Assembly: GCA_937886715.1 (NCBI GenBank)
Contig: CAKZZD010000016.1
Coordinates: 189,917 to 253,916 of the forward strand
DNA from: an uncultured Bacteroidales bacterium
GTDB taxonomy: Bacteria > Bacteroidota > Bacteroidia > Bacteroidales > P3
Length of the DNA: 64,000 nucleotides
Direction of reading: 5' to 3'
Position numbers and translations under genes: made by a program. A model generated the notes under the pieces. The model ran no database searches. It had not been told where the DNA came from and saw only the letters and a program-made list of their open reading frames with translations. Positions 48,454 through 56,566 of the stretch are shown in pieces (positions within the stretch are counted from its first letter, which is position 1; every line of letters begins with the position of its first letter).

Positions 48454-49376
48454 AACGGGGATGCCTTCTGATAGCCACCCTGATGATGGCCGCTGCGGTG
48501 ATGGCAGAGGACGGAAGCGACGCATTGGGACAGTCCGATGACGCTCCTCCATCTACCGCCGGGGGCAGATATTACACTGGTCTTTCAGTTTTTGTCGACG
48601 CATCGGGGCTGTGGGCCGACCGGGTGACGGCGGATTTCTATTCCGGCCGACCGGAGAATGCCAACACGATCAACCGTGTGCTCCACAGCAACTTCTACGG
48701 GCAGCAGATATGGTACAATCTGGTCAACCAGGGGCTGATATCGCCGTCGGCCATCAGCAGCTACGAGCAGTTGGAGGTGGTGGAATACGCCCGGATGTAC
48801 TATGCCACCTCCTACCAGATCGGGCTGGGGCTACGCTACGACTACAACGGCGGCTGGGGGTGGCTGTTGCGTTTCGACCTGGGACGGCTTGAGGCGCTGG
48901 GCGCATTCAACATCAGTTCGAACAACGGCACGGGTATCCTCAACAACGGCCGCCAGTATATCCGATGCGGCATCATGGGCAAGGAGGACCGTATCAACAT
49001 CGACCTTGGGCTGAGCAAGATTTTTGCCCTCACGTCGACGCTGGACATGGAATTCAATGTCGGGTTCAACGTCAACAACACCAAGGTGAAAGAGAACATG
49101 ATGGAGGTGGGCGGAAGCACCTATTCGATACTGGACATCTGGGGCGGACGAACGCCCAACCGGAATGTGGGCAGCTACGAGTATATCAACCAGGGCGGCA
49201 TCGGCATCGGCGGATTCGCCAGCGCGCTGCTGGGCTATCAGGTGAAAGGCGTGGGCGCCATCAAGGTGGGCTACACCTGCTACCGCACAACGACGAATTT
49301 GGAAGGATACAGCGCCATGGGCTGGAGCCATCTGGTGGGTATCCGACTGGAAATGTATAATTTTAGTTTCATATAA
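48450..49376 (+). CDS. Predicted outer-membrane beta-barrel protein
   Basis: The 308-residue protein has a signal peptide (MKRGCLLIATLMMAAAVMA) and a body of alternating strands rich in glycine and aromatic residues, for example YQIGLGLRYDYNGGWGWLLR and GYQVKGVGAIKVGYTCYR. It ends in EMYNFSFI, with an aromatic residue followed by the hydrophobic end that outer-membrane assembly recognises. A small porin-like or autotransporter-like barrel is likely, with no known ligand. It overlaps the sigma factor by 4 bases, so expression is coupled. Confidence 0.78.
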   Translation: MKRGCLLIATLMMAAAVMAEDGSDALGQSDDAPPSTAGGRYYTGLSVFVDASGLWADRVTADFYSGRPENANTINRVLHSNFYGQQIWYNLVNQGLISPSAISSYEQLEVVEYARMYYATSYQIGLGLRYDYNGGWGWLLRFDLGRLEALGAFNISSNNGTGILNNGRQYIRCGIMGKEDRINIDLGLSKIFALTSTLDMEFNVGFNVNNTKVKENMMEVGGSTYSILDIWGGRTPNRNVGSYEYINQGGIGIGGFASALLGYQVKGVGAIKVGYTCYRTTTNLEGYSAMGWSHLVGIRLEMYNFSFI

Positions 49377-49381
49377 GATAG

Positions 49382-49903
49382 ATGATTACATTCACTAATT
49401 TAGCAGAAAGCGACCATTCGCACTTTGCGCAAGAGCTGTTTGAAGAGGCGTTTCCGGAACAGGAACGCCCGCCCTTCAGTAGACTCCGGCAGCGTGATGC
49501 CGGCAAATTCCATTTTCTTGTGGCCGAAAACGGCGACGAACCCATAGGCATTCTGACCTATTGGACATTTGAAGACCTTGTCTATATCGAGCATTTCGCC
49601 ATCGACAAGGAGCTTCGCAACCAGGGATTGGGGAAGGCCGTGTTCCTGAATTTCCTGTCGCAGCAGAAGGAGCAGGTGGTGCTCGAGGTGGAGACGCCCC
49701 ACAATGAGGAGTCGGACCACCGCATCGAGTTCTACTCCAGCATGGGGCTGTTCCAGAACCCGCAGCCCTACGTGCAGCCGTCGTATCATGGCGACGGACG
49801 TACGGTTGATATGATCATCATGTCGAAGTACGAACTCGACGACGACGAATTTGCAGAAATTCGCGACCTTCTATACCGCGAAGTGTACAACTACAAAGCC
49901 TAG
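49382..49903 (+). CDS. GNAT-family N-acetyltransferase
   Basis: The 173-residue protein has the GNAT fold: the central strand with FEDLVYIEHFAIDKELRNQG and the acetyl-CoA binding loop LRNQGLGKAVFLNFL (Q/RxxGxG/A). EVETPHNEESDHRIEFYSSM follows, with the GLF sequence of the last helix. Substrate unknown. It begins 5 bases after the outer-membrane protein gene stop. A weak hairpin at the end of the gene may act as a terminator. Confidence 0.92.
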   Translation: MITFTNLAESDHSHFAQELFEEAFPEQERPPFSRLRQRDAGKFHFLVAENGDEPIGILTYWTFEDLVYIEHFAIDKELRNQGLGKAVFLNFLSQQKEQVVLEVETPHNEESDHRIEFYSSMGLFQNPQPYVQPSYHGDGRTVDMIIMSKYELDDDEFAEIRDLLYREVYNYKA

Positions 49904-49982
49904 GAGGGAAAAATATTTCTTCCTGCAATAGGCTATCAAATAAACACTTGCAACGTACAGGTGCAAAAAAGCAAAAAAAAAT

Positions 49983-50013
49983 TTTGCCAGTATAAAAAAA
50001 ACATGTACTTTTG
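49983..50013 (+). promoter_or_regulatory. Promoter of tRNA-Arg
   Basis: TTTG (49983-49986), a 19-base spacer, then TACTTTTG (50006-50013) match the Bacteroidetes promoter well. The mature tRNA begins at 50053, so transcription starts about 30 bases upstream and the leader is processed. Confidence 0.85.
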
Positions 50014-50052
50014 CACCCGATTTCAGAAAGAGAAAGTGATGAAATCGCAGAT

Positions 50053-50129
50053 GGCTCCTTAGCTCAACTGAATAGAGCATCTGACTACGGATCAGAAGGT
50101 TGCAGGTTTGAATCCTGCAGGAGTCACCA
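50053..50129 (+). tRNA. tRNA-Arg (anticodon ACG)
   Basis: The cloverleaf is complete: acceptor stem GGCTCCT with AGGAGTC, seven pairs with one G-U; anticodon stem TCTGA/TCAGA closing a loop with ACG; TTTGAATCCTG in the T arm; and an encoded CCA at the 3' end. ACG is normally deaminated to ICG to read CGU, CGC and CGA. It has its own promoter at 49983 and a terminator at 50134. Confidence 0.97.
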
Positions 50130-50133
50130 AAAG

Positions 50134-50164
50134 AAAGCAGGACAATGTTTGCCCTGCTTTTTTT
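50134..50164 (+). terminator. Rho-independent terminator of tRNA-Arg
   Basis: AAAGCAGG (50134-50141) pairs with CCTGCTTT (50153-50160), and a T-run follows to 50164. It begins 5 bases after the tRNA and ends 13 bases before the priA ATG. Confidence 0.88.
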
Positions 50165-50176
50165 AGTCTTCATACG

Positions 50177-52636
50177 ATGGAAGAGCGAGAGATACTATAT
50201 GTCGACGTGCTGCTGCCGCTGCACCTGCCCGACACCTACACCTACCGGGTGCCCTACGAGATGAACCCGCAGGTGAAAGTGGGCGCGCGGGTGGTGGTGC
50301 AGTTCGGCCAAAAGCGTATGTACTCCGCCCTCGTACGAAGGATCCACCACGAAGCGCCAGGTTGGAAAGCCAAATACATCGTCGCCGTGCTCGACGAAAA
50401 GCCTATAGTCGACGAAAAGCAGATGGAGTTTTGGGAATGGATGGCACAATATTATATGTGCTATCCGGGCGATGTCATGGCGGTGGCCCTACCCTCGGGG
50501 CTCAAGTTGGCCAGCGAGTCGGCAATAGCGATCCACCCCGAATTTGACGGCGACATCTCACGGCTGTCGAGATACGAGATGTCGATTGTCAACCTGCTTA
50601 CCGACCATCCCGTGATGAAACTCGACGACATCAGCCGAGCCCTTGGGGTGATGAAAATCATGCCCATCATCAGGGGGATGATCGACCGGAAGGTGGTGAT
50701 GATGGAAGAGGAGCTGCGCGAACGCTTTGTGCCGCGCACCTCCCCCTATGTGGTCCTCACCGACGCCTACCATGACGAAGAGTCGCTCAAGAAACTCTTC
50801 GACGAGTTGGAGAAGCGGCATCGGGTGAAGCAGGTGGAGCTGATGATGCAGTTTCTGCAAAAGTCGCACTTCGGCAACGACCCCGTGGCGAAGCGCCAGC
50901 TTCCCCAATCATCGGCGCTGAACACGCTGGTCAAGAACGGCATCCTGGCCATCGAGGATCGTGTGGAGAGCCGGCTGGAGAAATACTCGAAGGACGAACT
51001 GGCCGATCCCTCCGGCATTCGCCTCAACGACGAGCAACAGACAGCATACGAAGACATCGGCAGCTCGCCGCTGCCGGTCAACCTGCTGCACGGTGTCACC
51101 TCGTCGGGCAAGACGGAAGTGTATATACGCCTGATGGACGACGTGATCAAACAGGGAAAGCAGGTGCTCTTTCTGTTGCCCGAGATCGCCCTCACAGCCC
51201 AGATCATCAACCGTCTGAGACGCTATTTTGGCGATCTTGTCGGGGTCTACCATTCGCGTTTCAGCGCCAGCCAACGCGTTGAGGTGTGGCAACGGACACG
51301 GACCGAAGGAGAAGGCCGCTACCAGATATTGCTGGGAGCCCGCAGCGCCGTGTTTCTCCCGTTCGTCAGCTTGGGCCTCGTGATCGTGGACGAGGAGCAC
51401 GATAGCTCGTACAAGCAATACGAACCGACGCCGCGCTACCATGCCCGCGACGCTGCCATCTACCTGGCCCGACAATGGGGTGCCCGGACGGTATTGGGGT
51501 CGGCAACGCCGAGCATCGAGAGCTACCACAATGCCCAATCCGGCAAGTACGGACTTGCCACCATCATGCAACGCTATGGCGGATACAAGCTGCCCACGGT
51601 GAAATGCGTCGACATGAAAGAGGCACAGCGGAGCGGCAACATGAAGGGCTTCTTCTCCTCCACCCTGCTCGATGCCATCAAAGATGCCCTCGTCCGCCAC
51701 CGGCAAGTGATCCTATTCCAGAACCGACGCGGCTTCTCGCTGCGACTGGAATGCAACGACTGTCACCATATACCGCAATGCGTACATTGCGACGTGTCGC
51801 TCGTCTACCACAAAAACACCAACTCGCTCCGTTGCCACTATTGCGGCTATTCGATACCCGTGCCGGCAGAATGTCCGGCGTGCCATTCTACACATATCCA
51901 CATGACCGGCATCGGTACCGAGCGCATCGAAGAAGACCTGCAAATCATCTTTCCAGAGGCCAACGTGGCCCGCATGGACCTCGACAGCACCGCCCAGAAA
52001 AACCGCTATCTGGAGATCATCAACGACTTCCAACAGCACCGTATCGACATCCTCGTCGGCACACAAATGGTCACCAAAGGCCTCGACTTCGAGAATGTGG
52101 ACGTGGTGGGCATCATCAACGCCGACAACTTGATCAACTATCCCAACTTCCGTTCCTACGAGCGCGCCTTCCAGCAGATGACCCAGGTCAGCGGCAGGGC
52201 CGGACGGCACTCGGACCAGAGCGCTGTCATCATCCAGACTTACAACCCCAGCCACCAGGTGATGCTCGACGTGATCGGCAGCGACTACCTCAGCCTTTTC
52301 AACGAGCAGATCAACGAACGACGCATATTCCGCTACCCACCATATTACCGGCTGATAGAAATCACCCTCAAGCACCGCGACGCCCAGACACTCGGCGACG
52401 CCGCCGACTGGCTGGCCACGCAGTTGCGCGGGGTGTTCGGCACACGCGTGATGGGGCCGGAATTTCCCCTCGTCAGCCGCATACGGGCCCTCTACCTCAA
52501 AACCATCACCCTCCGGTTTGAGAAAAGCGAGCCCATCGCCGAGGCGAAAAAGGTGACGATGCAAATCAGCAACGACATGACAAAACAGCAAGGATGGTCA
52601 TCGGTATCGGTGCATTTCGACGTTGACCCATACTGA
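50177..52636 (+). CDS. priA: Primosomal protein N' (replication restart helicase)
   Basis: PriA reloads the replisome at stalled forks. The start was set at ATG 50177 (MEEREILYV), giving 819 residues. The Walker A loop reads LLHGVTSSGKTEVYI near residue 307 and the DEEHD Walker B near 410. The zinc-binding region between the helicase lobes shows CNDCHHIPQCVHCD, CHYCGYSIPVPAECPACH, with eight cysteines. The helicase motif VTKGLDFENVDVVGI and QVSGRAGRH complete the pattern. The N-terminal DNA-binding domain (residues 1-110) is intact. The ATG is 13 bases behind the tRNA terminator, so readthrough or a promoter within that gap must drive it. Confidence 0.97.
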   Translation: MEEREILYVDVLLPLHLPDTYTYRVPYEMNPQVKVGARVVVQFGQKRMYSALVRRIHHEAPGWKAKYIVAVLDEKPIVDEKQMEFWEWMAQYYMCYPGDVMAVALPSGLKLASESAIAIHPEFDGDISRLSRYEMSIVNLLTDHPVMKLDDISRALGVMKIMPIIRGMIDRKVVMMEEELRERFVPRTSPYVVLTDAYHDEESLKKLFDELEKRHRVKQVELMMQFLQKSHFGNDPVAKRQLPQSSALNTLVKNGILAIEDRVESRLEKYSKDELADPSGIRLNDEQQTAYEDIGSSPLPVNLLHGVTSSGKTEVYIRLMDDVIKQGKQVLFLLPEIALTAQIINRLRRYFGDLVGVYHSRFSASQRVEVWQRTRTEGEGRYQILLGARSAVFLPFVSLGLVIVDEEHDSSYKQYEPTPRYHARDAAIYLARQWGARTVLGSATPSIESYHNAQSGKYGLATIMQRYGGYKLPTVKCVDMKEAQRSGNMKGFFSSTLLDAIKDALVRHRQVILFQNRRGFSLRLECNDCHHIPQCVHCDVSLVYHKNTNSLRCHYCGYSIPVPAECPACHSTHIHMTGIGTERIEEDLQIIFPEANVARMDLDSTAQKNRYLEIINDFQQHRIDILVGTQMVTKGLDFENVDVVGIINADNLINYPNFRSYERAFQQMTQVSGRAGRHSDQSAVIIQTYNPSHQVMLDVIGSDYLSLFNEQINERRIFRYPPYYRLIEITLKHRDAQTLGDAADWLATQLRGVFGTRVMGPEFPLVSRIRALYLKTITLRFEKSEPIAEAKKVTMQISNDMTKQQGWSSVSVHFDVDPY

Positions 52637-52717
52637 TCAGAGGCCATCTGCAAGACAGTCTTTCTTGCTATAAATCAACCGCTAACGCCAGCAGCAAAGC
52701 GTCAGGATGAAAAAAGT

Positions 52718-52749
52718 TTTGTCCAGTCGCAAAAAAAGTAGTACTTTTG
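52718..52749 (+). promoter_or_regulatory. Promoter of the SRP RNA
   Basis: TTTG (52718-52721), a 20-base spacer and TACTTTTG (52742-52749) form a near-consensus Bacteroidetes promoter. Transcription should begin near 52757. Confidence 0.85.
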
Positions 52750-52756
52750 CAAACGC

Positions 52757-52889
52757 AAACGCAGAGAAATGTGCGTTTCCCCCATGGGTAAGTCTTATAC
52801 GACCAGCTCCCATTGAATCCCCCAGGGTAGGAATACAGCAAGGGTGTTTGGTTGTAGCGGTGCGATATAAACAGCTTACCCTTTTTTTT
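52757..52889 (+). ncRNA. ffs: Signal recognition particle RNA (4.5S type)
   Basis: The conserved domain IV is exact: CAGG, stem GTA, tetraloop GGAA, stem TAC, AGCA (52823-52840). The outer helix is GGGTAAG (52786-52792) with CTTACCC (52875-52881), and ACGACC pairs with GGTTGT inside it. A 5' hairpin AAACGCA/TGCGTTT (52757-52778) precedes the core. Eight T follow the outer helix, giving a terminator at 52875-52889. The RNA binds Ffh and directs ribosomes to the membrane. The ZIP transporter ATG begins at the base after the T-run. An SRP RNA gene is expected once per genome. Confidence 0.85.
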
Positions 52890-53585
52890 ATGCAAACGAC
52901 CGTAGCATACATACTCATCATCCTGGGCGTGGCCCTTTGGAGCGTTCTGGTGCCGCTGGGACGCAAAATACCCCCGCGGACCATGCGAGGCATCACCATC
53001 TTCGGAGCAGCCTATCTGCTTGCCATCAGCTTTCTGAGCCTGGTACCCGAAGCATTTGCCTCCGACACCAATCCGCTCTACATATCCCTTGCCATTCTGG
53101 CGGGCTTTCTGCTGCAGCAACTGCTCGACGGCCTCTCCGCCCATATCGAGCACGGCCACACCGAAGAAGGCTACACCTTCACCGGCCTCATGATCGGCCT
53201 CTCGCTCCACGCCTTCATGGAAGGCATGCCCCTGGTGAGCAGCACCGGCGACGTCAACCATGGGCTGACCATCGGCATCGTGCTGCACAACATCCCGGTG
53301 GCCCTGATCCTCGTCGGCCTCATGATGGCCCGCGGCTACCGCTTCTGGCGTGTGCTGGCCATGCTCGTCCTGTTCGGCATCATGTCGCCCCTCGGCTCGC
53401 TCTTCAACCTTCACTTCCTGCCGTCGACCGAACAGGTGCAACACATCGTCATCGGCCTGGTGGTAGGCGTGCTGCTCCATGTCAGCAGCAGCATCCTCTT
53501 CGACCACCGCCGCTCCGACAAAGCCCTCTTCCTCACCCTGCTGATCATCCTGGTGGCCTTCGCTGCCGCCTTTTTCACCATATAG
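52890..53585 (+). CDS. ZIP-family metal transporter
   Basis: The start was set at ATG 52890 (MQTTVAYILII), because the longer frame reads through the SRP RNA. The 231-residue protein has about eight membrane helices. The metal-binding helices IV and V show GLSLHAFMEGMPLVSS near residue 110 and GIVLHNIPVALILVG near 133, matching the HxxxE and HNxPEG motifs of ZIP transporters, although the second has no glutamate (HNIPVA). The histidine-rich loop before them (HIEHGHTEEGY) is typical. It probably moves Zn2+ or Fe2+ into the cytoplasm, or may be a sensor-like variant. prfB follows 10 bases later. Confidence 0.86.
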   Translation: MQTTVAYILIILGVALWSVLVPLGRKIPPRTMRGITIFGAAYLLAISFLSLVPEAFASDTNPLYISLAILAGFLLQQLLDGLSAHIEHGHTEEGYTFTGLMIGLSLHAFMEGMPLVSSTGDVNHGLTIGIVLHNIPVALILVGLMMARGYRFWRVLAMLVLFGIMSPLGSLFNLHFLPSTEQVQHIVIGLVVGVLLHVSSSILFDHRRSDKALFLTLLIILVAFAAAFFTI

Positions 53586-53595
53586 AATACACAAC

Positions 53596-54708
53596 ATGAC
53601 CAACCAAGAGATAATCAAGGACCTCGTTGCCCGCAAAGAATCGCTCAGAAAATATCTCGACATCGACAACACCACCGCCTGGATTGCCGAAGAGGAGAAA
53701 AAAACCGAGGCTGCCGACTTCTGGAGCGACCCGAAAGAGGCCCAGAAGATCGTCAAGGGCATCAACTCGCGCAAAAGTTGGGTCACCGCCTTCCACGATG
53801 TCGACAACTCGTGCGGCGACCTGGAAGTGATGGGCGAATTCTTCGACGCTGGCGATGCCACCGAAGAAGAGCTCACCAACCAGATTGCCATCACCCAGAA
53901 AAAGGTCGAAGACCTGGAATTCAAGAACATGCTTCGCAGCGACAGCGACCGCCTCGACGCCGTGCTGTCGATCAACGCCGGCGCCGGCGGAGTGGAAGCC
54001 CAAGACTGGGCCGAGATGCTCATGCGTATGTATATCCGCTATGCTGAAACCCACGGCTACCGTGTGGCCATCAGCAACTCGCTCGACGGCGAAGGTGCCG
54101 GCATCAAAAGCTGCACCCTGCAAATCGAGGGCGAATTCGCCTACGGATACCTCAAGAGCGAAACCGGCGTGCACCGCCTGGTCCGCGTCAGCCCCTTCAA
54201 CGCACAGGGCAAGCGCATGACCTCATTCACCTCCGTCAGCGTCACGCCCCTCATTGACGACACCATCGAGGTGGTGGTCGACATGTCACGCCTCAGCTGG
54301 GACACTTTCCGCAGCGGCGGTGCTGGAGGACAGAATGTCAACAAGGTGGAATCGGGCGTGCGCCTACGCTACCAGTACAAAGACCCCTACACGGGCGAGG
54401 AAGAGGAGATCCTGATCGAGAACACCGAAACGCGCGACCAGCCCAAGAACAAGGAAAACGCCATGCGCCTGCTCCGCTCGCAGCTGTACGACCGCGAGAT
54501 GAAACACCGCATGGAGGAGCAGGCCAAAATCAAAGCCAGCCAAAAGAAAATAGAATGGGGCTCACAGATACGCTCCTACGTCATGGACGACCGCCGTGTG
54601 AAAGACCATCGCACAGGCTACCAGACCTCCGACGTGGCCGGCGTGATGGACGGCCACATCGACGAATTCATCAAAGCCTACCTGATGCAGTTCGGCGCCG
54701 AGGGTTGA
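53596..54708 (+). CDS. prfB: Peptide chain release factor 2
   Basis: RF2 releases peptides at UGA and UAA. The 370-residue sequence has the recognition tripeptide SPF in LVRVSPFNAQGKR near residue 203, and the GGQ motif in SGGAGGQNVNKVESG near residue 241. It reads through in a single frame from ATG 53596; there is no in-frame UGA near codon 25, so the programmed frameshift found in many prfB genes is absent. A stable hairpin follows the stop codon. Confidence 0.97.
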   Translation: MTNQEIIKDLVARKESLRKYLDIDNTTAWIAEEEKKTEAADFWSDPKEAQKIVKGINSRKSWVTAFHDVDNSCGDLEVMGEFFDAGDATEEELTNQIAITQKKVEDLEFKNMLRSDSDRLDAVLSINAGAGGVEAQDWAEMLMRMYIRYAETHGYRVAISNSLDGEGAGIKSCTLQIEGEFAYGYLKSETGVHRLVRVSPFNAQGKRMTSFTSVSVTPLIDDTIEVVVDMSRLSWDTFRSGGAGGQNVNKVESGVRLRYQYKDPYTGEEEEILIENTETRDQPKNKENAMRLLRSQLYDREMKHRMEEQAKIKASQKKIEWGSQIRSYVMDDRRVKDHRTGYQTSDVAGVMDGHIDEFIKAYLMQFGAEG

Positions 54709-54734
54709 TCCCCGCCGGCCATCATATCCATACA

Positions 54735-54768
54735 AGGGCGGCCTGCAGCGAATGCTGCAGGCCGCCCT
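54735..54768 (+). terminator. Strong hairpin after prfB
   Basis: AGGGCGGCCTGCAG (54735-54748) and CTGCAGGCCGCCCT (54755-54768) form a perfect 14-bp stem with a 6-base loop. The following TTGCTT has few T, so termination may be Rho-assisted or the hairpin may mainly stabilise mRNA. Confidence 0.75.
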
Positions 54769-54802
54769 TGCTTCACGCTGGCACCCTAGCCGCAAAGAAA
54801 CA

Positions 54803-54833
54803 GCCAGGGGGCGTGCTCGGCACGCCCCCTGGC
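54803..54833. terminator. Second strong hairpin between convergent genes
   Basis: GCCAGGGGGCGTGC (54803-54816) pairs perfectly with GCACGCCCCCTGGC (54820-54833) around a 3-base loop. A run of T on the plus strand appears 18 bases later. Together with the hairpin at 54735 it separates prfB from the minus-strand lipoprotein gene. Confidence 0.7.
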
Positions 54834-54874
54834 CATCAAGTGTAGACATTCTTTTTTTCTGACGCCCCACTGGC

Positions 54875-55417
54875 CTACTGCAGCACCGAATGGTAGTGCA
54901 GGTCGCCGGTAATGGTGCAAGTCACCGGTCCGATGATTGGCAGCGTCACCGACGGAGTGCCGGAAACGGTGCTCGTCCAATCGAGCACACCGTTCTTCGG
55001 AGCGGCAATGACGGGGTGAGCGGCAATCATCTGCAGAGAAACATCGATACCCAGGGTGTCGATAGCGAACCCGATGGTGTCGTTCTCCAGATGCAGGCCG
55101 TCCTCAAGCACGGTGCCGCGCAGATACATGCCGTCCGTGCTGGTCATCACGATGCCGTCGGCAAGCGTCGGATCCTTCTTCACCGTGACGATTTCGACGT
55201 CGAAATCACGGTCGAGGGGGAACGTGAACAGCGTGCCGATGGAGATCGACAGGTCGCCGGTGCGCGTCATCAGATACTTGCCGAGATAGGGAGTCACGTC
55301 GACGGTAGTGCCGGGAATGGGATCGGGATCCTCGCCCGAAGGCGACACTGGATGGTCGCCGCAAGCGGCAAAGGTCATCGCGGCAAAGGCCATCAACAAA
55401 TAGAACAATCTTTTCAT
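54875..55417 (-). CDS. Lipoprotein of unknown function
   Basis: The 180-residue protein has a lipoprotein signal ending in the lipobox FAAC (cysteine at 19), then a proline-rich linker (VSPSGEDPDPIPG) and a beta-rich domain starting VDVTPYLGKYLMT. Later VSGTPSVTLPIIG and TCTITGDLHYHSVLQ at the end suggest a small beta-sandwich, as in many Bacteroidetes surface lipoproteins. No recognised motif. It is followed by an independent gene (aqpZ lies upstream on the same strand, with 22 bases between), so both may be cotranscribed. Confidence 0.78.
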   Translation of the reverse strand: MKRLFYLLMAFAAMTFAACGDHPVSPSGEDPDPIPGTTVDVTPYLGKYLMTRTGDLSISIGTLFTFPLDRDFDVEIVTVKKDPTLADGIVMTSTDGMYLRGTVLEDGLHLENDTIGFAIDTLGIDVSLQMIAAHPVIAAPKNGVLDWTSTVSGTPSVTLPIIGPVTCTITGDLHYHSVLQ

Positions 55418-55439
55418 AACAGTAAATCAGTTTAAAAAA

Positions 55440-56156
55440 TCAGTCTCTCTTAGCGGGGGCCACGCACTTGTAGAACAGGCCGGCCAGAGCGGCACCCACG
55501 AGCGGAGCCACGATGAAGAGCCACAGCTGGCTGCAGGCATTCCAGCCGTCGGCATTGCTGAACAGCGCCTGGCTCAGCGAGCGGGCGGGGTTCACACTGG
55601 TGTTGGTCAGCGGGATGCTCACAAGGTGGATAAGCACTAGGGTGAGACCGATGGCCAGGCCGGCAAACTTGCCGTTGGCATGGCGGTCGTCAGTCACGCC
55701 GAGGATCACCATCAGGAAGACGAAGGTCAGCAGAGCCTCCACCAGGAAGGCGCCCCACATGCTCACGCTCAGATAGTCGGGATTGCCCGTGGCGGCGGCA
55801 AACTCAGCGCCGTAGCCGTTGGCGGCAAACACACCCGTCTGGCCCAAGCCGGCGGCATTCCAGATGCAGAGCAGCACAGCACCTGCGATGACAGCACCCA
55901 CGCACTGGCTCAGCCAGTAGAGCAGCATGTCCTTAAGGCTCATGCGACCATTGACCCACACGCCGAACGAAACGGCAGGGTTGAGATGGGCACCACTCAC
56001 ATGGCCGATACCATACGCCATCGCGATAACCGTGAGGCCGAAGGCAACGGCGACGCCAAGGAAACCGACGTGTCCGAACAGCGCGGTACCGCAACCGCCG
56101 AGCACCAGCACGAATGTACCCAGACATTCGGCTAACATTTTGTTGGTAATCTTCAT
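55440..56156 (-). CDS. aqpZ: Aquaporin Z
   Basis: The start was set at MKITNKMLAE (56156), giving 238 residues. The two pore loops are present: SGAHLNPAVSFGVW near residue 60 and NTSVNPARSLSQAL near residue 185. Six membrane helices surround them, as in the AqpZ water-channel group. The selectivity-filter residues could not be assigned with certainty by eye. The lipoprotein gene follows after 22 bases on the same strand. Confidence 0.95.
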   Translation of the reverse strand: MKITNKMLAECLGTFVLVLGGCGTALFGHVGFLGVAVAFGLTVIAMAYGIGHVSGAHLNPAVSFGVWVNGRMSLKDMLLYWLSQCVGAVIAGAVLLCIWNAAGLGQTGVFAANGYGAEFAAATGNPDYLSVSMWGAFLVEALLTFVFLMVILGVTDDRHANGKFAGLAIGLTLVLIHLVSIPLTNTSVNPARSLSQALFSNADGWNACSQLWLFIVAPLVGAALAGLFYKCVAPAKRD

Positions 56157-56427
56157 AATGATACTGTTTTTGAGATTAAACATTTTGGATGATTAACGCC
56201 GAAAAAAAGAGAATATTGCCCAAAGGCATATTTTTTTATAGCCAAGAGGAGGGAGTGGAGAGTAGTATTTTACAGACAAAAGCGAACAGGCACTTACGCG
56301 ACAGCGAGGAGACGGCTGAGGAGAGAACGAGGGGGTGAGGGAGCTGCAGGGCGATGCCCCCAAGGAGGGATTGCAGGGAAGGTTGAGGATTATTCACATC
56401 AATCGTGATGATCAGCCAGCCGGCGGG
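56157..56427. other. Intergenic upstream of aqpZ and TolC genes
   Basis: This 271-base stretch between the divergent aqpZ and TolC genes contains purine-rich sequence and no open frame with family resemblance. The candidate regulatory element lies downstream of it at 56428-56525. Confidence 0.5.
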
Positions 56428-56525
56428 CTGACAAAATGGCAGGGGTGGAAACCATGCGACTGACATTGTGTGTGCATACAATCGTTTTTTTCAAGACATA
56501 GGCTTATTCTGGCACGCAAATTGAT
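56428..56525 (+). promoter_or_regulatory. Palindrome plus sigma-54-like promoter upstream of TolC gene
   Basis: CTGACA-AAA-TGGCAG (56428-56442) is the palindrome core seen before htpG. A similar half-site GACTGACATTG begins at 56458. TGGCAC-N5-TTGAT lies at 56510-56525, 42 bases before the TolC ATG at 56567. The -12 GC is GA, as in the MgtC copy. The palindrome and promoter are 67 bases apart, the widest gap of the three loci. Confidence 0.5.
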
Positions 56526-56566
56526 AAGAGAATCGCAACATTGCAACAATAAACATAACAACCCAA

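Noticed and set aside
52757..52889. A metal riboswitch in front of the ZIP gene
   Set aside because: The GGAA tetraloop flanked by CAGG and AGCA identifies SRP RNA, and no riboswitch consensus was seen.
53596..53700. Programmed frameshift in prfB
   Set aside because: The frame is open from the ATG and the expected CTT TGA C site near codon 25 is absent.
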